From Scenedesmus sp. ARA3 (taxonomy: Eukaryota > Chlorophyta > Chlorophyceae > Sphaeropleales > Scenedesmaceae): a DNA stretch of 37,260 nt. Shown here piece after piece: positions 20,801 through 30,917 of the stretch (positions within the stretch are counted from its first letter, which is position 1; every line of letters starts with the position of its first letter). The position numbers and the translations under genes are program-made. The notes under the pieces were generated by a model. The model had not been told where the DNA came from. It searched no databases and worked only from the letters and a program-made list of their open reading frames with translations. The DNA lies in assembly GCA_004335835.1 (NCBI GenBank), contig RWJK01000229.1, forward strand, positions 1-37,260, given 5' to 3'.

Positions 20801-23646
20801 TCAAGGCGCAGCTCATCGCGCAGGGCAACAGCAAGTGAGTGGCGGGGCGCTGTGTGTATTGTGCTGTCCTTGGCGTGGCGAGTGTAACAGCAGCAATGCT
20901 GCGGCATGTTATGTGTAGGCGGGCGGACTCGATAAGCGTGTGCACAGTGCTGGGGGACCTTGGGCAGGGGGTCTCCTGGACAAGCACTGCTTGAAGGTGC
21001 GCAGATCTGCTTTGTTTCTTTTTCAAACTGTCCATCTTTACAGTGCTTTTGGCTGATCTCGCAGCTGCACATGCCCTGCCCACTGCCACCCGAGTTCTAA
21101 CACGGTCCAGCCAGTGCAGCAGCCTGCACCAGCCCATGCGCGAACTTCACAGTGCTCTTCACACCAAACTTCACACCTAACATCACACCCAACTTCACAC
21201 TCAACTTCACACTTCCACCCCAAACTTCACGCCCCCTCGCAGTGTGAAGCCGCTGGAGGAGGATGAGCGGCCCAAGTCGGGCCCGCATGGTGTGCTGCCG
21301 CGCCCGCCACCCCTCAGCAGCAGCGGCAGCGGCGCAGCACCTGGCAGCATGCCGCTGCCGTCGCCACTCGGCGCAGCGCCGATCCAGCCGCCGGCGGCTG
21401 CTGCTGCTGGTGGTGGGGCAGTGGTGCCGCCGTCGCCGCGCACGCAGCTGACGCCTCGGGCGTCTGGGGAGCTGCCGCACACGCCTGCACAGCAGGTGGG
21501 TCAAGGGGGACAGATCCTAATTCAAAAGTTCTCAGACAGGCTTGAGACTTTGTGGGCATGGTCCAGGGGCGCCCCAACCCAAACCCCAGGGTCTGGTGTC
21601 AAATCCCGAGAGAGTGGGATGGCGGGGATATACCCTGCTGGTCGCGCTGTGCTGGTATGTTGTCGTGATGCATGCACATAGGAGGATAGCTGACATGACA
21701 GGCATGCACTGCTGGGATTAGTCATGACTTCACTCCTGTCCCTGTGCCACTGCCTTGTGTGCGCTGCATACGCAGGCGCGTGGCGGGCCAGGCAGCGCAG
21801 CAGCAGCAGCAGGGTCTCCAGCAGATCATGCGCCAGCAGCAGCAGCAGCAGCTCAGAATGGACCAGCAACGGCCTCTGCAGCAGCAGCAGCAGCGCCTCC
21901 GCCGCCACCTCCTGTGGGTGCGGGGCCGGCACCTACACCGCCAGCAGCAGCAGCAGCTGGGCGGCCAGCTGGTGTGACACTAGCTGCTCTAGTGGGAGCT
22001 GGTGTGCGGGAACAGCAGCAGAAGCTGGAGCAGCAGCAGCAACAGCAGCTAGCAGCACAGCAAGCGCAGCAGGCGCAACAGCAGCAGCAGCAGCAGCAGC
22101 AAGCACAACAGCAGGAGCAGCAGCAGCAGCAGCAGCAAGAAGCGCTGGCAGCTGCACAGCAGGCGCAGCAGCAGCAGCAGGCGCAGCAACAGCAGCAGCA
22201 GGCGGCGCAGCAGCAGCAGGCACAGCAGCAGCAGCAGGCGCAGGCAGCTGGTCCCACATCACCAGCAGCAGCAGGTGCGCCGTCACCCGGTGCGCCTTCT
22301 GGCGGCAGGCTTGGTGCTTGGATGGCTGGGCTGCCAGAATCAGCAAAGGCAGCAGCTGCTGCTGGAGCACCTGCAGCAGCAGGGCCGGCTGGTGCCCCAC
22401 AGCAGCAGCAGCAGCAGCAGCAAGGTGCGGCTCCCACTGCAGCAGCAGTGCTTGCCAAGGGCCTACCAGCAGCAGCAGCAGCAGGCGCCAAGGCAGCAGG
22501 CCCCGGCGCGCCTGCAGCAGCAGCCGCAGCTGACAAGCAGCAGCCAGCGGCAGCAGCAGCAGCAGCAACAGCGCCAGATGCTGCAGCAGCAGCAGCGAAC
22601 GGTCCGCTGCAGCAGGCTGCTGGCGATGCAGCAGCAGCGGCAGCAGCAGCAGCAGCAGCAGGTGGTCCTGCGCTGCTGGAGGGTGCTGCTGGCTCTGTTG
22701 TGCTGGAGGGCTGGTCACGGCTGGCTGCTGGGGAGCTGGGGCTGGGGGCTGCCATGCACAGCCAGGTGCCGCGCAGCGTGACAGCACTGCCTGTGCTGGA
22801 AGCCTGCATGAGGTGCGTAAAGATGCTGCGACACTGCAGCCATGCTGTTGGTTGTGTGTCATGTGACAGCTGGTGCACATGTGGCGCATGCTGCCCACGT
22901 TGGAGGTTGGCTGGTTACATGTACGGCAGGACTCGTGCTTAGCCTTGGTTGTTGCGCATCAGTGCACACACAAGGCTGGCTGCTGGCGAGCTGGGGCTGG
23001 GGGCTGGGCTCTGTTATGCACAGCCAGGTGCCGCGCAGCATGACAGCACTGCCTGTGCTGGAGGCCTGCATGAGGTGAGTTGTAAGCGTCCGTGCTGCAG
23101 CGGTTGGCGCTGTGCCCATGTAAGCTTGCACAGTTTGTTGCAGGGGGCATCTGAGCTCTTCCGCCACATTGAGTTTGCCAATTTTATCACACCAACAGTC
23201 AAGCGCTATGCGACACCCATTGCACCGCTGATGCGGCAAGGCTCTTGTACTACTTTCAAGACCCTCGTGTGCACGACATGCCTGAAGCTTGCGCTTTGCT
23301 GCTGCTGCTGCTGCTGCTGCAGGTTTGCGCTGCCGCAGTCGTTAGACAGCGACTGGCACCGCCCCAAGCCGCGCCATTCACAGTGGGCCCAGCGCCTCAC
23401 ATCTGTTGCTGCTGCTGCTGCTGCTGCTTTTACAGGTCTGCGCTGCCGCAGCCGTCTGATTCAGACTGGCACCGCCCCAAGCCGCGCCACCCCATCGTGA
23501 GACCCACGCGTCACCTGTGCTGCTGCTGCTGCTGCTGCTGCTGTTGCTGTTGCTGCTTTTACAGGTCGGCGCTGCCGCAGCCATCTGACTCTGATTGGCA
23601 CCGCCCCAAGCCGCGCCACCCCATCGTGAGACCCACGCTTTACCTG

Positions 23647-23682
<36 letters not shown>

Positions 23683-25603
23683 TACAGGTCGGCGCTGCCG
23701 CAGCCGTCAGACAGCGATTGGCACCGCCCCAAGCCGCGCCACCCCATCGTGGGCCCTGCAAGCTACCCCAAGAGCCAGCCTGATGTCATCAGCGCGCCTG
23801 GCTTGTTCCGCAAGATGGATCCTGAGGCGCTCTTCTTCGCGTTTTACTACCAGCCCGACACTTACCAGCAGTACCTGGCGGCGCAGGTGCGATTATTTAT
23901 TATGTTTATGTTCTTATGATTGTGGTTGTTTGCGTTGCGCTTGTTCCTTTGAGATGGATCCTGAGGCGCTGTTCTTCGCAATGTTCTGCCAGCCCGACAC
24001 CCACCAGCAGTACCTGGCTGCGCAGGTGCGTGTACTTGTTGTTTTTTGATGTTCATTTTATTTGTGGTTATTTGCGGCACGCTTGTTCCTCAAGATGGAC
24101 CCTGAGACGCTGTTCTTCGCGATCTCCTGCCATCCTGTTACCTACCAGCAGTACCTGGCAGCGCAAGTGCGGTTAGCTGTTATTTCTGATGTTACTTTGA
24201 GTGTTACTTCTGCTCCGTGCGTGCTCCGTAAGATGGTACCTGAAGCGCTCTTCTTCAAGTTGTACTACTAGCCCAACACGTACCAGCAATATCTGGCGGC
24301 GCAGCTGCGGGTTTGCTGCTGCTGCTAGTGGGGGTGGGGATGGCTTCTCTGCTCTGCGGCTGTTGCAAGCTTTTGGCAGCGCAGCTGCAAACATGCCAGC
24401 ATGTGCGGTCGGCTGCTACACGTATGTTTAGGGACATACCCATGTACCTGGATCAACTCTACTGTATCACCTAGCTCGTGCTCTGCCCCTACATGCGTCT
24501 TTGCCTTACCCTGCTGCTGCTGCTGCTGCTTCTGTTGCTGCTGCTTCTGCTGCTGGGCCCCCAACAGGAGCTAAAGCGTCAGTCGTGGCGCTACCACAAG
24601 CACCACAACGCGTGGTTCCAGCGCTACGCGGAGCCCAGCGTGACCAGCGAGGAGTACGAGCAGGGCACCTACGTGTACTTTGACTACCATGTGAGTTGTC
24701 ACTTTTGTGTTACTGTTATAGTGTTATTGCCGTATCGATTATGATATCAGGTGTGCTGGGTGATTAGCGAGGAGAACGAGCAGGGTACCTATCTGTACTT
24801 CGACTACCACCTGAGTATGCAGCAGCAGTGTAATCTGTGTTAATGATGTTGGCAGCAGCTGGCTGTGACTTTGCTGTTGTGTGTGCTGCAGTGGTACAGA
24901 CTATGTAGGGAGTGCGACATCAGCAGTAGCAGCACATCCAGTGTGCATACAATGCGCATCTGGTGTGCATTCGATGTGCAGTGATGGGTGCCTGTCTGAA
25001 GCACTGTTGTGCAGGGCTCTTACACGGCCCCCTTGCATAGCTTGATACTCTGCTGCACATCTGCTGTGGTTGCTGTTGTGCATCCTGCCATGTGTTGATT
25101 GTGCTGCTGCTGCTGCTGCTGCTGCTGCGCAGGTGATGCACGACGACCTGCAGAGCGGCTGGTGCTACAGGCGCAAGGAGAACTTCACCTTCAGGTGGGA
25201 TGGGGTGGCTGGCTGGCTGGCTGGCTGGCTGTAGCAGCACACCACCTGCAGAATGCTGGACAGCATGCTGCATCATGCTGTTTACAAAGTGCTGACGGGC
25301 TGCAGCGCAGCGCTGCATACACGCAGCTGACAGCACATCGCATCCGTGGGGTACACAGGGGATCAGCGCACAACAGGCTTAAAGCTGCACCTGCTGGAAA
25401 GCACCTGCTGTTGTCAAAAGCGCGCTGTGCGCCCGCTAAGCATGCAACACACCCACTGATAGCGCCTTTGACGTCAGCATGTGTTGGTGCCCCTGTACAT
25501 GTGTGCACACCTTCAGCTATGGCACTGATCTGAGATGCTGCTGCTGTTGCCGGTTTGCAGGTATGATGCCCTGGAGGATGAGCTGCCAGTGCAGGCGGTA
25601 TGA
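14801..25603 (+). CDS. NOT3: CCR4-NOT transcription complex subunit 3 (NOT3)
   Basis: Fourteen exons: 14801-14818, 15306-15374, 15632-15732, 16847-16982, 18108-18272, 19089-19217, 19888-20064, 20740-20834, 21243-21495, 21776-22812, 23688-23886, 24568-24690, 25133-25194, 25561-25603. Phases agree throughout; 2607 nt give 868 residues. The start MPDARE joins [18 protein letters not shown] and [20 protein letters not shown], the N-terminal coiled coil typical of NOT3 (residues ~1-240). An acidic/Lys region and a long Ala/Gln/Pro linker (~382-700) follow. The C-terminal NOT box (~728-868) has [51 protein letters not shown] and [10 protein letters not shown]. Known: NOT3 binds NOT1 and NOT2, tethers the deadenylase complex and senses codon optimality at the ribosome; it acts in cytoplasm and nucleus. 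Length is near plant NOT3 and above human CNOT3. Introns 15733-16846 through 24691-25132 carry most exon-edge copies. Confidence 0.95.
16251..16790 (+). repeat. Five head copies before NOT3 exon 16847
   Basis: Copies of the exon start ([13 protein letters not shown]) begin at 16251, 16377, 16500, 16630 and 16744, each right after a CAG. Variants are [18 protein letters not shown] then stop, [26 protein letters not shown] and [11 protein letters not shown]. The complete exon at 16847 is the only one continuing into [14 protein letters not shown]. Steps are 126, 123, 130, 114 and 103 bp. Confidence 0.95.
17053..17430 (+). repeat. Four tail copies of NOT3 exon 16847-16982, period exactly 112 bp
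   Basis: The exon end ([13 protein letters not shown] plus donor) recurs with exon-end positions 17094, 17206, 17318 and 17430 after the true end at 16982. That is four steps of exactly 112 bp. Three copies keep CAG|GTGCGA or GTGCCA; the third reads CAC|GTGCGA. The spacer carries CAGCAGCAATAGAGGCATGC-like sequence. Confidence 0.95.
17990..18050 (+). repeat. Degenerate head copy of NOT3 exon 18108
   Basis: After TTGCAG at about 17990, the sequence matches AKAESRxWxxDMVDRL of exon 18108-18272 with changes. The first part (ADKLDPKEQ) is absent, so the copy is internally deleted. It is the only head copy in this intron. Confidence 0.75.
18448..18870 (+). repeat. Four tail copies of NOT3 exon 18108-18272, period 116 bp
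   Basis: The exon end ([20 protein letters not shown], then RLVQ) recurs with ends at 18522, 18638, 18754 and 18870, the last three steps being exactly 116 bp. The second copy has lost the donor (CAG|GGGCGC) and the fourth has a stop and a frame shift. The spacer holds CCATAGATTTGAC-like sequence. Confidence 0.93.
18893..19015 (+). repeat. Two head copies of NOT3 exon 19089
   Basis: [12 protein letters not shown] (from about 18893) and [14 protein letters not shown] (from about 18977) precede the true [20 protein letters not shown] at 19089. The copy nearer the real exon is the more similar one. Confidence 0.88.
19290..19363 (+). repeat. Tail copy of NOT3 exon 19089-19217
   Basis: The frame reads [20 protein letters not shown], then HL and gtgagt. 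It copies the end of the exon, [20 protein letters not shown], then YM and gtgggc. The donor is intact. Confidence 0.9.
19436..19800 (+). repeat. Three head copies of NOT3 exon 19888
   Basis: Copies of [16 protein letters not shown] begin at 19436, 19595 and 19742, each after a GCAG acceptor, before the complete exon at 19888. Steps are 159, 147 and 146 bp. The farthest copy is the most diverged ([15 protein letters not shown]). The spacer contains ACACCAACACCAACGCACAC and AACACTCCTAACAATG. Confidence 0.95.
20127..20312 (+). repeat. Tail copies of NOT3 exon 19888-20064
   Basis: 20188-20309 repeats the last two thirds of the exon ([20 protein letters not shown] through GGGGK) almost perfectly, with donor gtgtgt. 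A short fragment near 20127-20156 repeats only the Gly-rich end (GCGGCGGCAAG|GTGTGG). Confidence 0.93.
20406..20665 (+). repeat. Three head copies of NOT3 exon 20740
   Basis: Copies of [11 protein letters not shown] begin at 20406, 20514 and 20634, each after CTGCAG. All are broken by stops (DDEER-stop, [14 protein letters not shown], DDEA-stop). The complete exon begins at 20740. Steps are 108, 120 and 106 bp; spacers contain CACATATCTTG-like sequence. Confidence 0.93.
21141..21235 (+). repeat. Short-period C/A/T-rich tandem tract before a splice acceptor
   Basis: A run of AACTTCACAC-type units fills the 3' end of the intron before exon 21243. It is pyrimidine-rich and could act as an extended polypyrimidine tract. 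It does not copy exon sequence. Confidence 0.8.
21776..22700 (+). repeat. Coding CAG/GCA low-complexity tract in NOT3 linker
   Basis: This is the 5' and middle part of NOT3 exon 10. The in-frame product alternates poly-Ala, Pro-rich and poly-Gln blocks. All three forward frames and several reverse frames stay open for hundreds of bases because of CAG repetition, so apparent ORFs here on either strand are not evidence of other genes. Confidence 0.9.
22975..23075 (+). repeat. Tail copy of NOT3 exon 21776-22812
   Basis: Sequence matching the last ~100 bases of the exon (AAGELGLG ... [18 protein letters not shown], then AG|gtgagt) recurs 264 bp downstream with an intact donor. Confidence 0.92.
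23323..23626 (+). repeat. Three head copies before NOT3 exon 23688
   Basis: Copies of [20 protein letters not shown] begin at 23323, 23436 and 23565 after CAG or TTTACAG, before the complete exon at 23688. Copies 2 and 3 diverge at ATC|GTGAGA, which makes each a 61-nt stretch flanked by an acceptor and a strong donor. The true exon reads ATCGTGGGC at this point. A CTG tract precedes every copy. Confidence 0.95.
23952..24304 (+). repeat. Three tail copies of NOT3 exon 23688-23886
   Basis: Copies of [20 protein letters not shown] then LAAQ end at 24025, 24166 and 24304, steps 139, 141 and 138 bp after the true end at 23886. Donors are gtgcgt, gtgcgg and, in the last copy, ctgcgg (GT lost). The last copy also carries an in-frame TAG. 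Confidence 0.95.
24759..24810 (+). repeat. Tail copy of NOT3 exon 24568-24690
   Basis: The frame reads [17 protein letters not shown], copying [17 protein letters not shown]. The donor GTGAGT has become CTGAGT, so this copy cannot be used as a normal 5' splice site. Confidence 0.92.
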
Positions 25604-26121
25604 GCAGCCAGTAGCAATGCGGCTGCTGCAGGTGCTGCCGTTGCAGCAGCAGCCAGTTAGTGCAGTTGCTGCTGGTGCAGGCGAATGTGTATGGCTGCTG
25701 CTGCTTGCAGCAGCTGCAGGAAGGGGCTGCTGTCCAAGCAGCAGGAGAGATATGTGTGGTTGCTGAAGCAGTCGTGTGTGTTGCGTCCAGTAGCAGCTGC
25801 TGCTGCTGCTTCTTTGTTGTTGAGCTAGCTAGCAGTGCGAGCTGCATTGTACTTATACATACTGAAATGGATGACATGATTGTGCATTTGCCGGACCGCC
25901 ATTGCCACGGTTTGATGTGTTGCATTTGCTCTCTCTATCAGCTTGTGCAGCTGCCTCACTGCTGTGGGTGGTGCTGGTTTGGCGGCGCTGGCGCTGGCCT
26001 GCCCACTGACAGTTTGTGTGAGGTTTGCGCTTGGCATTTTGAGATGGTCTACTCAGCCGTCTAGGTTTTCCTTTGCAGAAGTGTTGGCGCCTTTTGCAGA
26101 GGTGTTGGCGGCTGCAATGTC

Positions 26122-26126
26122 TGTAA
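26122..26126 (+). terminator. Putative TGTAA polyadenylation signal of NOT3
   Basis: TGTAA lies about 520 bp after the NOT3 stop codon at 25603. Confidence 0.4.
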
Positions 26127-26355
26127 AGAACTTTGTGCTCTGTGCTTTCACAAGAGCAAAGTGGTTTTGTTACTAGGGGAGCGGTCAAAACCCTGCTGGC
26201 TGGCCATATACAGCAATCCAGCGAACTACAGCGAAGTTGTTCGTACCTACAGCCACAGCACACTGCTGGCAGCACATCAGCCAGCGTTGAACCCGAGGCC
26301 CTTGCAAAGTTTGTCTGCATTCCCTGAACACATCTGCTCGTTGAGACTGGGTATG

Positions 26356-26360
26356 TTACA
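26356..26360 (-). terminator. Putative TGTAA polyadenylation signal, minus strand
   Basis: TTACA on the plus strand is TGTAA on the minus strand. It lies about 400 bp beyond the most distal stop (26764) of the minus-strand gene ending near 27070/26764. Confidence 0.4.
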
Positions 26361-26763
26361 CTGGGTATGGTGTGATGCCATGTACACTGTATGATGTACA
26401 TACATGTATGTCTGCGCTCTCACAACCCAACCCAACCTGGGACAACCTGACAAGCACATGGCAACCTCCGAGGTTGCTCGTCAGGCCTAAGTTAGGCCTA
26501 AAGCCTAGGCTGCAGCTGCCATTCGCACAAATCGGATGCCGCACACTGTGCATTGTGTGCGCAGCGCACGCCCGCCAGGAACACCTGATTGCTCTTCTGA
26601 CACAGTCAACTTGTAGCTCAACAGATGGCAATTAGGACGCATGTGTACAGCTGAAGAGCAACCCTCAAGCAGCCACTCTTACAACTCCAACACGGACAGC
26701 GCTGTACATGTGCGGTTGGATGCACGGCCTACAGCCACTGCGTTGCTGGGAAGCTCAGCAGTA

Positions 26764-27150
26764 CTACTGACAGCCGCCCTCAGCCCGCCTCAGCCTCCTG
26801 CGCCGCTTGCTCCTCCTCAAACCTCCCATACCATCCTCTGCAGCTGCAGCAGCCGCTGCCTCGTCCTCCCCGGCAGCTATAGCAGCCTGTGCCTGCTGTC
26901 CCTGCCGGCTGCGACTCTCCTCCTGCGCCGCTTGCCCCTCCTCACACCAACCGCTGCATCCGCAGCAGCTGCAGCCACCCCTGCTCATGCAGCTGCCCCA
27001 CCACCGCTGCTCACACTCAGAGGCATGACCAGCAAGACATGCAGCGCTGCACTACCGCCGGTCCTCATCCTACCGCCTCATCCGCCTCAGCCTGCTGCGC
27101 CGCGTGTCCCACCTCAGACGACACCCGCCATCCTCAGCTGCTGCAGCAGC
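26764..27150 (-). repeat. Repeated C-terminal coding module of the minus-strand gene
   Basis: The end of the gene (AAEDGGCRLRWDTRRSRLRR then a stop at 27070) is followed by a diverged copy, AAEDGMGGLRRSKRRRRLRR then a stop at 26764. A related EEGQAAQEESRSR segment lies between. Either the stop at 27070 is real and the rest is a tail copy, or splicing near 27110 leads to the distal end. Confidence 0.6.
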
Positions 27151-27366
27151 AGCAGCCCCTGCCTCGCCATCCCTATCATCCTCAGCTGCTGCAGCTGCAG
27201 CCCCCACTGCTTCGTCCTCCTCAGCAGCTGCATGCGCCTCTGCTGGTGGCTGCTCACTGCCTGCCACCTCGCTGCAGGCTGCCCCGCCACTGCCGCCACC
27301 GCTCCTGCGGACCCTCTTCCTGCGCTGGCCTGTGCCCTGCGGCTGCGCACCCTCCTCACCATAGTC

Positions 27367-27418
<52 letters not shown>

Positions 27419-28395
27419 TTCTCGTCTTCCTCGTCTTGGTCATAGATGTGAGCCATCACAGCAATGTCAGCATCCAGCTGCATCTGATCTTCAATCAGCT
27501 GCACCACACTGCCAGCAGCTACCATCGAGGACTCTGCTGCAGGAAACATGGGTACGCCGCACCCGTTAAAGACAGCTGCCGCGTCTGCTGGCCCCTGCTT
27601 GACCTTCTTGTGCGGGCTGGAAGGTGCTGCTGCTGCTGCTGCTGCGCTGTGCTTGTGGCTCCTCTACAGCAGCAACAGCAGCAGCGCCAGTGGCATGCAA
27701 GGCGTTGTTACGTGTCATACGTCTCAATCTGGTTAGCAACTAGCAAGTCTCACCTGTTCCACACAACACATAAAGCTGGATATAGCTACCCCGTCCCAGC
27801 ACCAACACAAGGCTGATAAGGAGCAGCACTCACCGGCACGAAGCCAGTGCCACTGCTGATGGCACTGCTGTGAGGCGGTGGCTGCACCTCCTGCGCTGCG
27901 GCTGCAGCGGGCTGCGCCCTGCGGTGCAGCGGCAGCTCCATGCTGGCTGGGCTTGCGCCTGGAGCAGCAGGAGCAGCAGCAGCAGCAGCAGCAGCAGAAC
28001 AAGCAGGCGAGGCAGCAGCAGGCAGTTGTGGGCTCAGAGCACTGTGCTGCAAGTGCAGTGTGTGAACATGTTCCGCAGACACACTGGGCCGATATTGTCC
28101 CACAGCAGCTTGTGCATGTCACACACATGAACACAACATTGCCATACAGCTTGACTCGGTGCTTGGCCATGCACATGTGATGTTTCAAGACAGCTCAGCC
28201 TTTGAAGCAGCTGGAGCAAGAGGTTAAATCACTGCACAGCTCACCCAGCAGCTCTGCCATCTTGTCGTGCCGCACCACATAGTTGCCTGTGCCGCCTTGG
28301 AAGCACTCTGCCATCTGCTTCCATGTGATGCTGCGGCCAGCCACAAACTGCAGCAGCTCTGCATACATCACATGTGTTCACATGTGTTGTGCAAC

Positions 28396-28432
<37 letters not shown>

Positions 28433-29829
28433 CAGCAGCAGCAAATTGGAGGCCAGCCTCAGCAGCAGCTCAGCAGCACGCAGGGTTGCGGTAGTATGGA
28501 TTAAGCAGGTCAACAGGCAGCTTTGCAACAGGCGGCACATGCACAAATGCAACGTGGCTTCCAGCCAGCTGTGACAGCTGCGCTTGAGCTGAGGATGCAC
28601 CATCAGTCTGACTCACATATAGCAAAACAGCCCTCTGAAGCGCTGGATTCTGCTGCATCTAGCGGCCGTTTCCGCGCGCAGCACATGAGCATGGTTTGCA
28701 CGCTGCATACACCACCAAAGCAGATTTGCGTGCTGCATACACAAACAAACAAGCACTGCAACATAATGTCCTGATGCAAATGTTTTAGGCATCAGAACCA
28801 CAAGCAGCTGCTGTGCAGCAGCAACTCACCGTGCAGGTAGATGACAAAGGCCGTGGGCTTCTTGTGCTCAGGCTGCGGCCACGGCGCAGAGCCAGGCACG
28901 CCCTCAGGCCCGCACAGAAGCCAGAACCACTCATCGCACACTGCAGGCAGCATACAGGGAAGTGGTGCGGCGCAGCAGCAGCGGCAACCAAGCATCAGGC
29001 AGCTGGGTTGAACATCAGGCGAAGTTGAGTGAGGCAAGATGCAGGCAGTGGTGGCAGCTCCGTAGTCAGCCGGCTTCCCAAGCGTGCTTGTGCCTGTCGC
29101 GGTTGGGTCAAACACAGCGTTTGGCTGAAGCCATGCGCTTCTGCAGAGCTGAAGCCACGTGCAGCAGCAGCACGCAAACGGCACTCTACATGCCGCAGCA
29201 AGCGTGCATTCGCAGGTGGCACACAACGAACGCGAACCTTACAGCACATCCAGGCGGATCATACAAGTAGATCACCAGTGGACGACAACAGCTTGGCGGC
29301 AGGCTGACACACGCATGGCATGTCTCAAGCAGTGCTGCAACCTGCCTGCTGCTCACATCAGCCATCGGCGCAGCTGCACAGCAAGGTTCAGCAGGCTGCC
29401 ATGCACGCACCGTCCTCGTGCCATCTGCCACCTTTCTTGCTCTTGTGGTGTGCCTTGTTCAGGTGGCGGTACATCTGCTCCAGCGTCAGCACATCTGCCA
29501 CGACCGCGGCACCCTCAAAGATCCTCCTCAGGATGCGCAGGATCGTCATGTACACCTGCTGGTTGCCTTGCCATGCCGGCCCCTTGCCACCCTCCTCGCC
29601 ACGCTCCTCGCCACCCTGCTCGCCACCCTGCTCGCCACCAGCTGCGCCGGCCGCGCCGCCTGTGCTGCCTTTCCTGCCCTTGTTGGTGCTGAGCGCACGC
29701 AGCGCATCGCCAAACCCATCCTCGGCCTCAGCTTGCTGCAGCATGTCTGCAAGCTTGGCGCTGTCTGCTTCTGCTTTCTTGCGCCTTGCGCGCCACTCAC
29801 TCGTGGCATCCGCTGCTGCTTTGTCGAGG

Positions 29830-29864
<35 letters not shown>

Positions 29865-30917
29865 TGCAGCTGTAGCGCCAGCAGCGGCTGCGGCAGATGG
29901 AGGATTGGCACCAGCCTTCGCAGCTTTCTTCCCAGCCTTCCTCCCAGCTTTCCTGCCAGCCTTCTTTGCAGCCTGCTTAGCAGCCTTCGCAGCAGCGTCA
30001 GCAGCAGCAGCTGCTGCAGCAGCAGCGTCAGCTGCTGCATCAGCGGCGTCAGCAGCTGCAGCAGCATTCAACCCCCGCGCCTGCGCTTCTGTTGCAAACG
30101 CAGCTGCACACGCCGCAGGTCTTGCTGCTGTCTGCGCCAACCTTGCTGCCAGTGAGGCTAAAGCAGCAGCACCTGGAGTGGCCTGGGCGCGTACTGCACC
30201 TGGAGATGCAGGCGCTGCCACAGCACATCCGAGGTTGCGCGCTGCCGACGACACCGGCCAGATGCCTGCAGCGGGAGCGTTCGGCTGTGGCGCTGCTGCA
30301 TGGGTCGGCGGCGATGCTGCTGCAGGGTTCGGCGGCGGCGTTGCTGCAGGGTTCGGCGGCTGCGCTGCCGCAGGGTTCGGCGGCTGCGCTGCTGCAGGGT
30401 TCGGCGGCGGCGCTGCCACAGCACGTCCGAGGTTGCGCGCTGCCGACGACACCGGCCAGATGCCTGCAGCGGGATGCAGGGTTACTGCAGGGTTCGGCGG
30501 CTGCGCTGCCGCAGGGTTCGACGGCTGCGCTGCTGCAGGGTTCGGCGGCGGCGCTGCAGGGTTCGGCGGCGGCGCTGCCACAGCACGTCCGAGGTTGCGC
30601 GCTGCTGCTGACACCGGCCAGATGCCTGCATCGGGAGGCAGGGCTGCCGAAGGGTTCGGCGGTGGCGTTGCTGCAGGGTTCGGCGGTGGCGTTGCTGCAG
30701 GGTTCGGCGGTGGCGCTGCTGCAGGGTTCGGCGGTGGCGCTGCTGCAGGGTTCGGCGGTGGGCAGCTGGGCGCGAGCAGGACAGCTCCTGTGGGGGACGA
30801 GAATACATTGTCTGCCAGATCGAAGGTGAGGCCAAGGCTATGTTGCTCGTTGCCCGCAAAGACAACTGGCGATCCGGGCGATGCCGGGCAGGCTGCTGGT
30901 CTAGCCTGGCCTGACAT
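27070..30917 (-). CDS. Unrecognised Ala/Pro-rich acidic protein
   Basis: Minus-strand exons that fit by phase: 30917-29411, 28940-28830, 28588 to about 28480, 28358-28245, 27958-27834, 27663-27070. The join between the third and fourth is unresolved. The N part is MSGQARPAACPASPGSP, then 18-bp repeats giving PPPNPAAA, then Ala/Lys-rich sequence. Next come SEWRARRKKAEADSAKLADM and VYMTILRILRRIFEGAAVVA, a Lys-rich end, and DEWFWLLCGPEG ... KKPTAFVIYLH. Later exons carry SHVAFVHVPPVAKLPVDLLN, SITWKQMAECFQGGTGNYVV and VQLIEDQMQLDADIAVMAHI, followed by an acidic stretch, poly-Ala and a basic end. The middle exons look like a conserved globular region, but I do not recognise the family. No signal peptide or membrane segment is evident. 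Start chosen as the first Met of the long frame. Confidence 0.6.
30180..30760 (-). repeat. In-frame minisatellite coding for PNPAAA and GIWPVSSAARNLG blocks
   Basis: 18-bp units with core GCTGCAGGGTTCGGCGG (PPPNPAAA on minus) occur many times. Three larger blocks near 30213-30275, 30418-30475 and 30580-30640 encode AAGIWPVSSAARNLGRAVA. The array preserves the reading frame, unlike the intronic exon-edge copies. Confidence 0.92.

Larger units (their letters stand above)
25604..26763 (+). other. NOT3 3' untranslated region and convergent intergenic stretch
   Basis: No convincing exon is seen. It contains the TGTAA for NOT3 (26122-26126) and the reverse TTACA (26356-26360) for the minus-strand gene. 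A small direct repeat (GTGTTGGCG context, 26081-26115) and an AGGCCTAA-rich patch (26484-26510) are present. Confidence 0.5.

Noticed and set aside
21853..22898. Long minus-strand open frames of over 300 codons in the CAG tract
   Set aside because: They are poly-Ala, poly-Cys or poly-Leu shadows of the NOT3 Gln/Ala linker.
26641..27816. Plus-strand open frame of 391 codons
   Set aside because: It is Cys/Leu/Pro-rich antisense to the Ala/Glu-rich end of the minus-strand gene, whose splice sites and phases are consistent.
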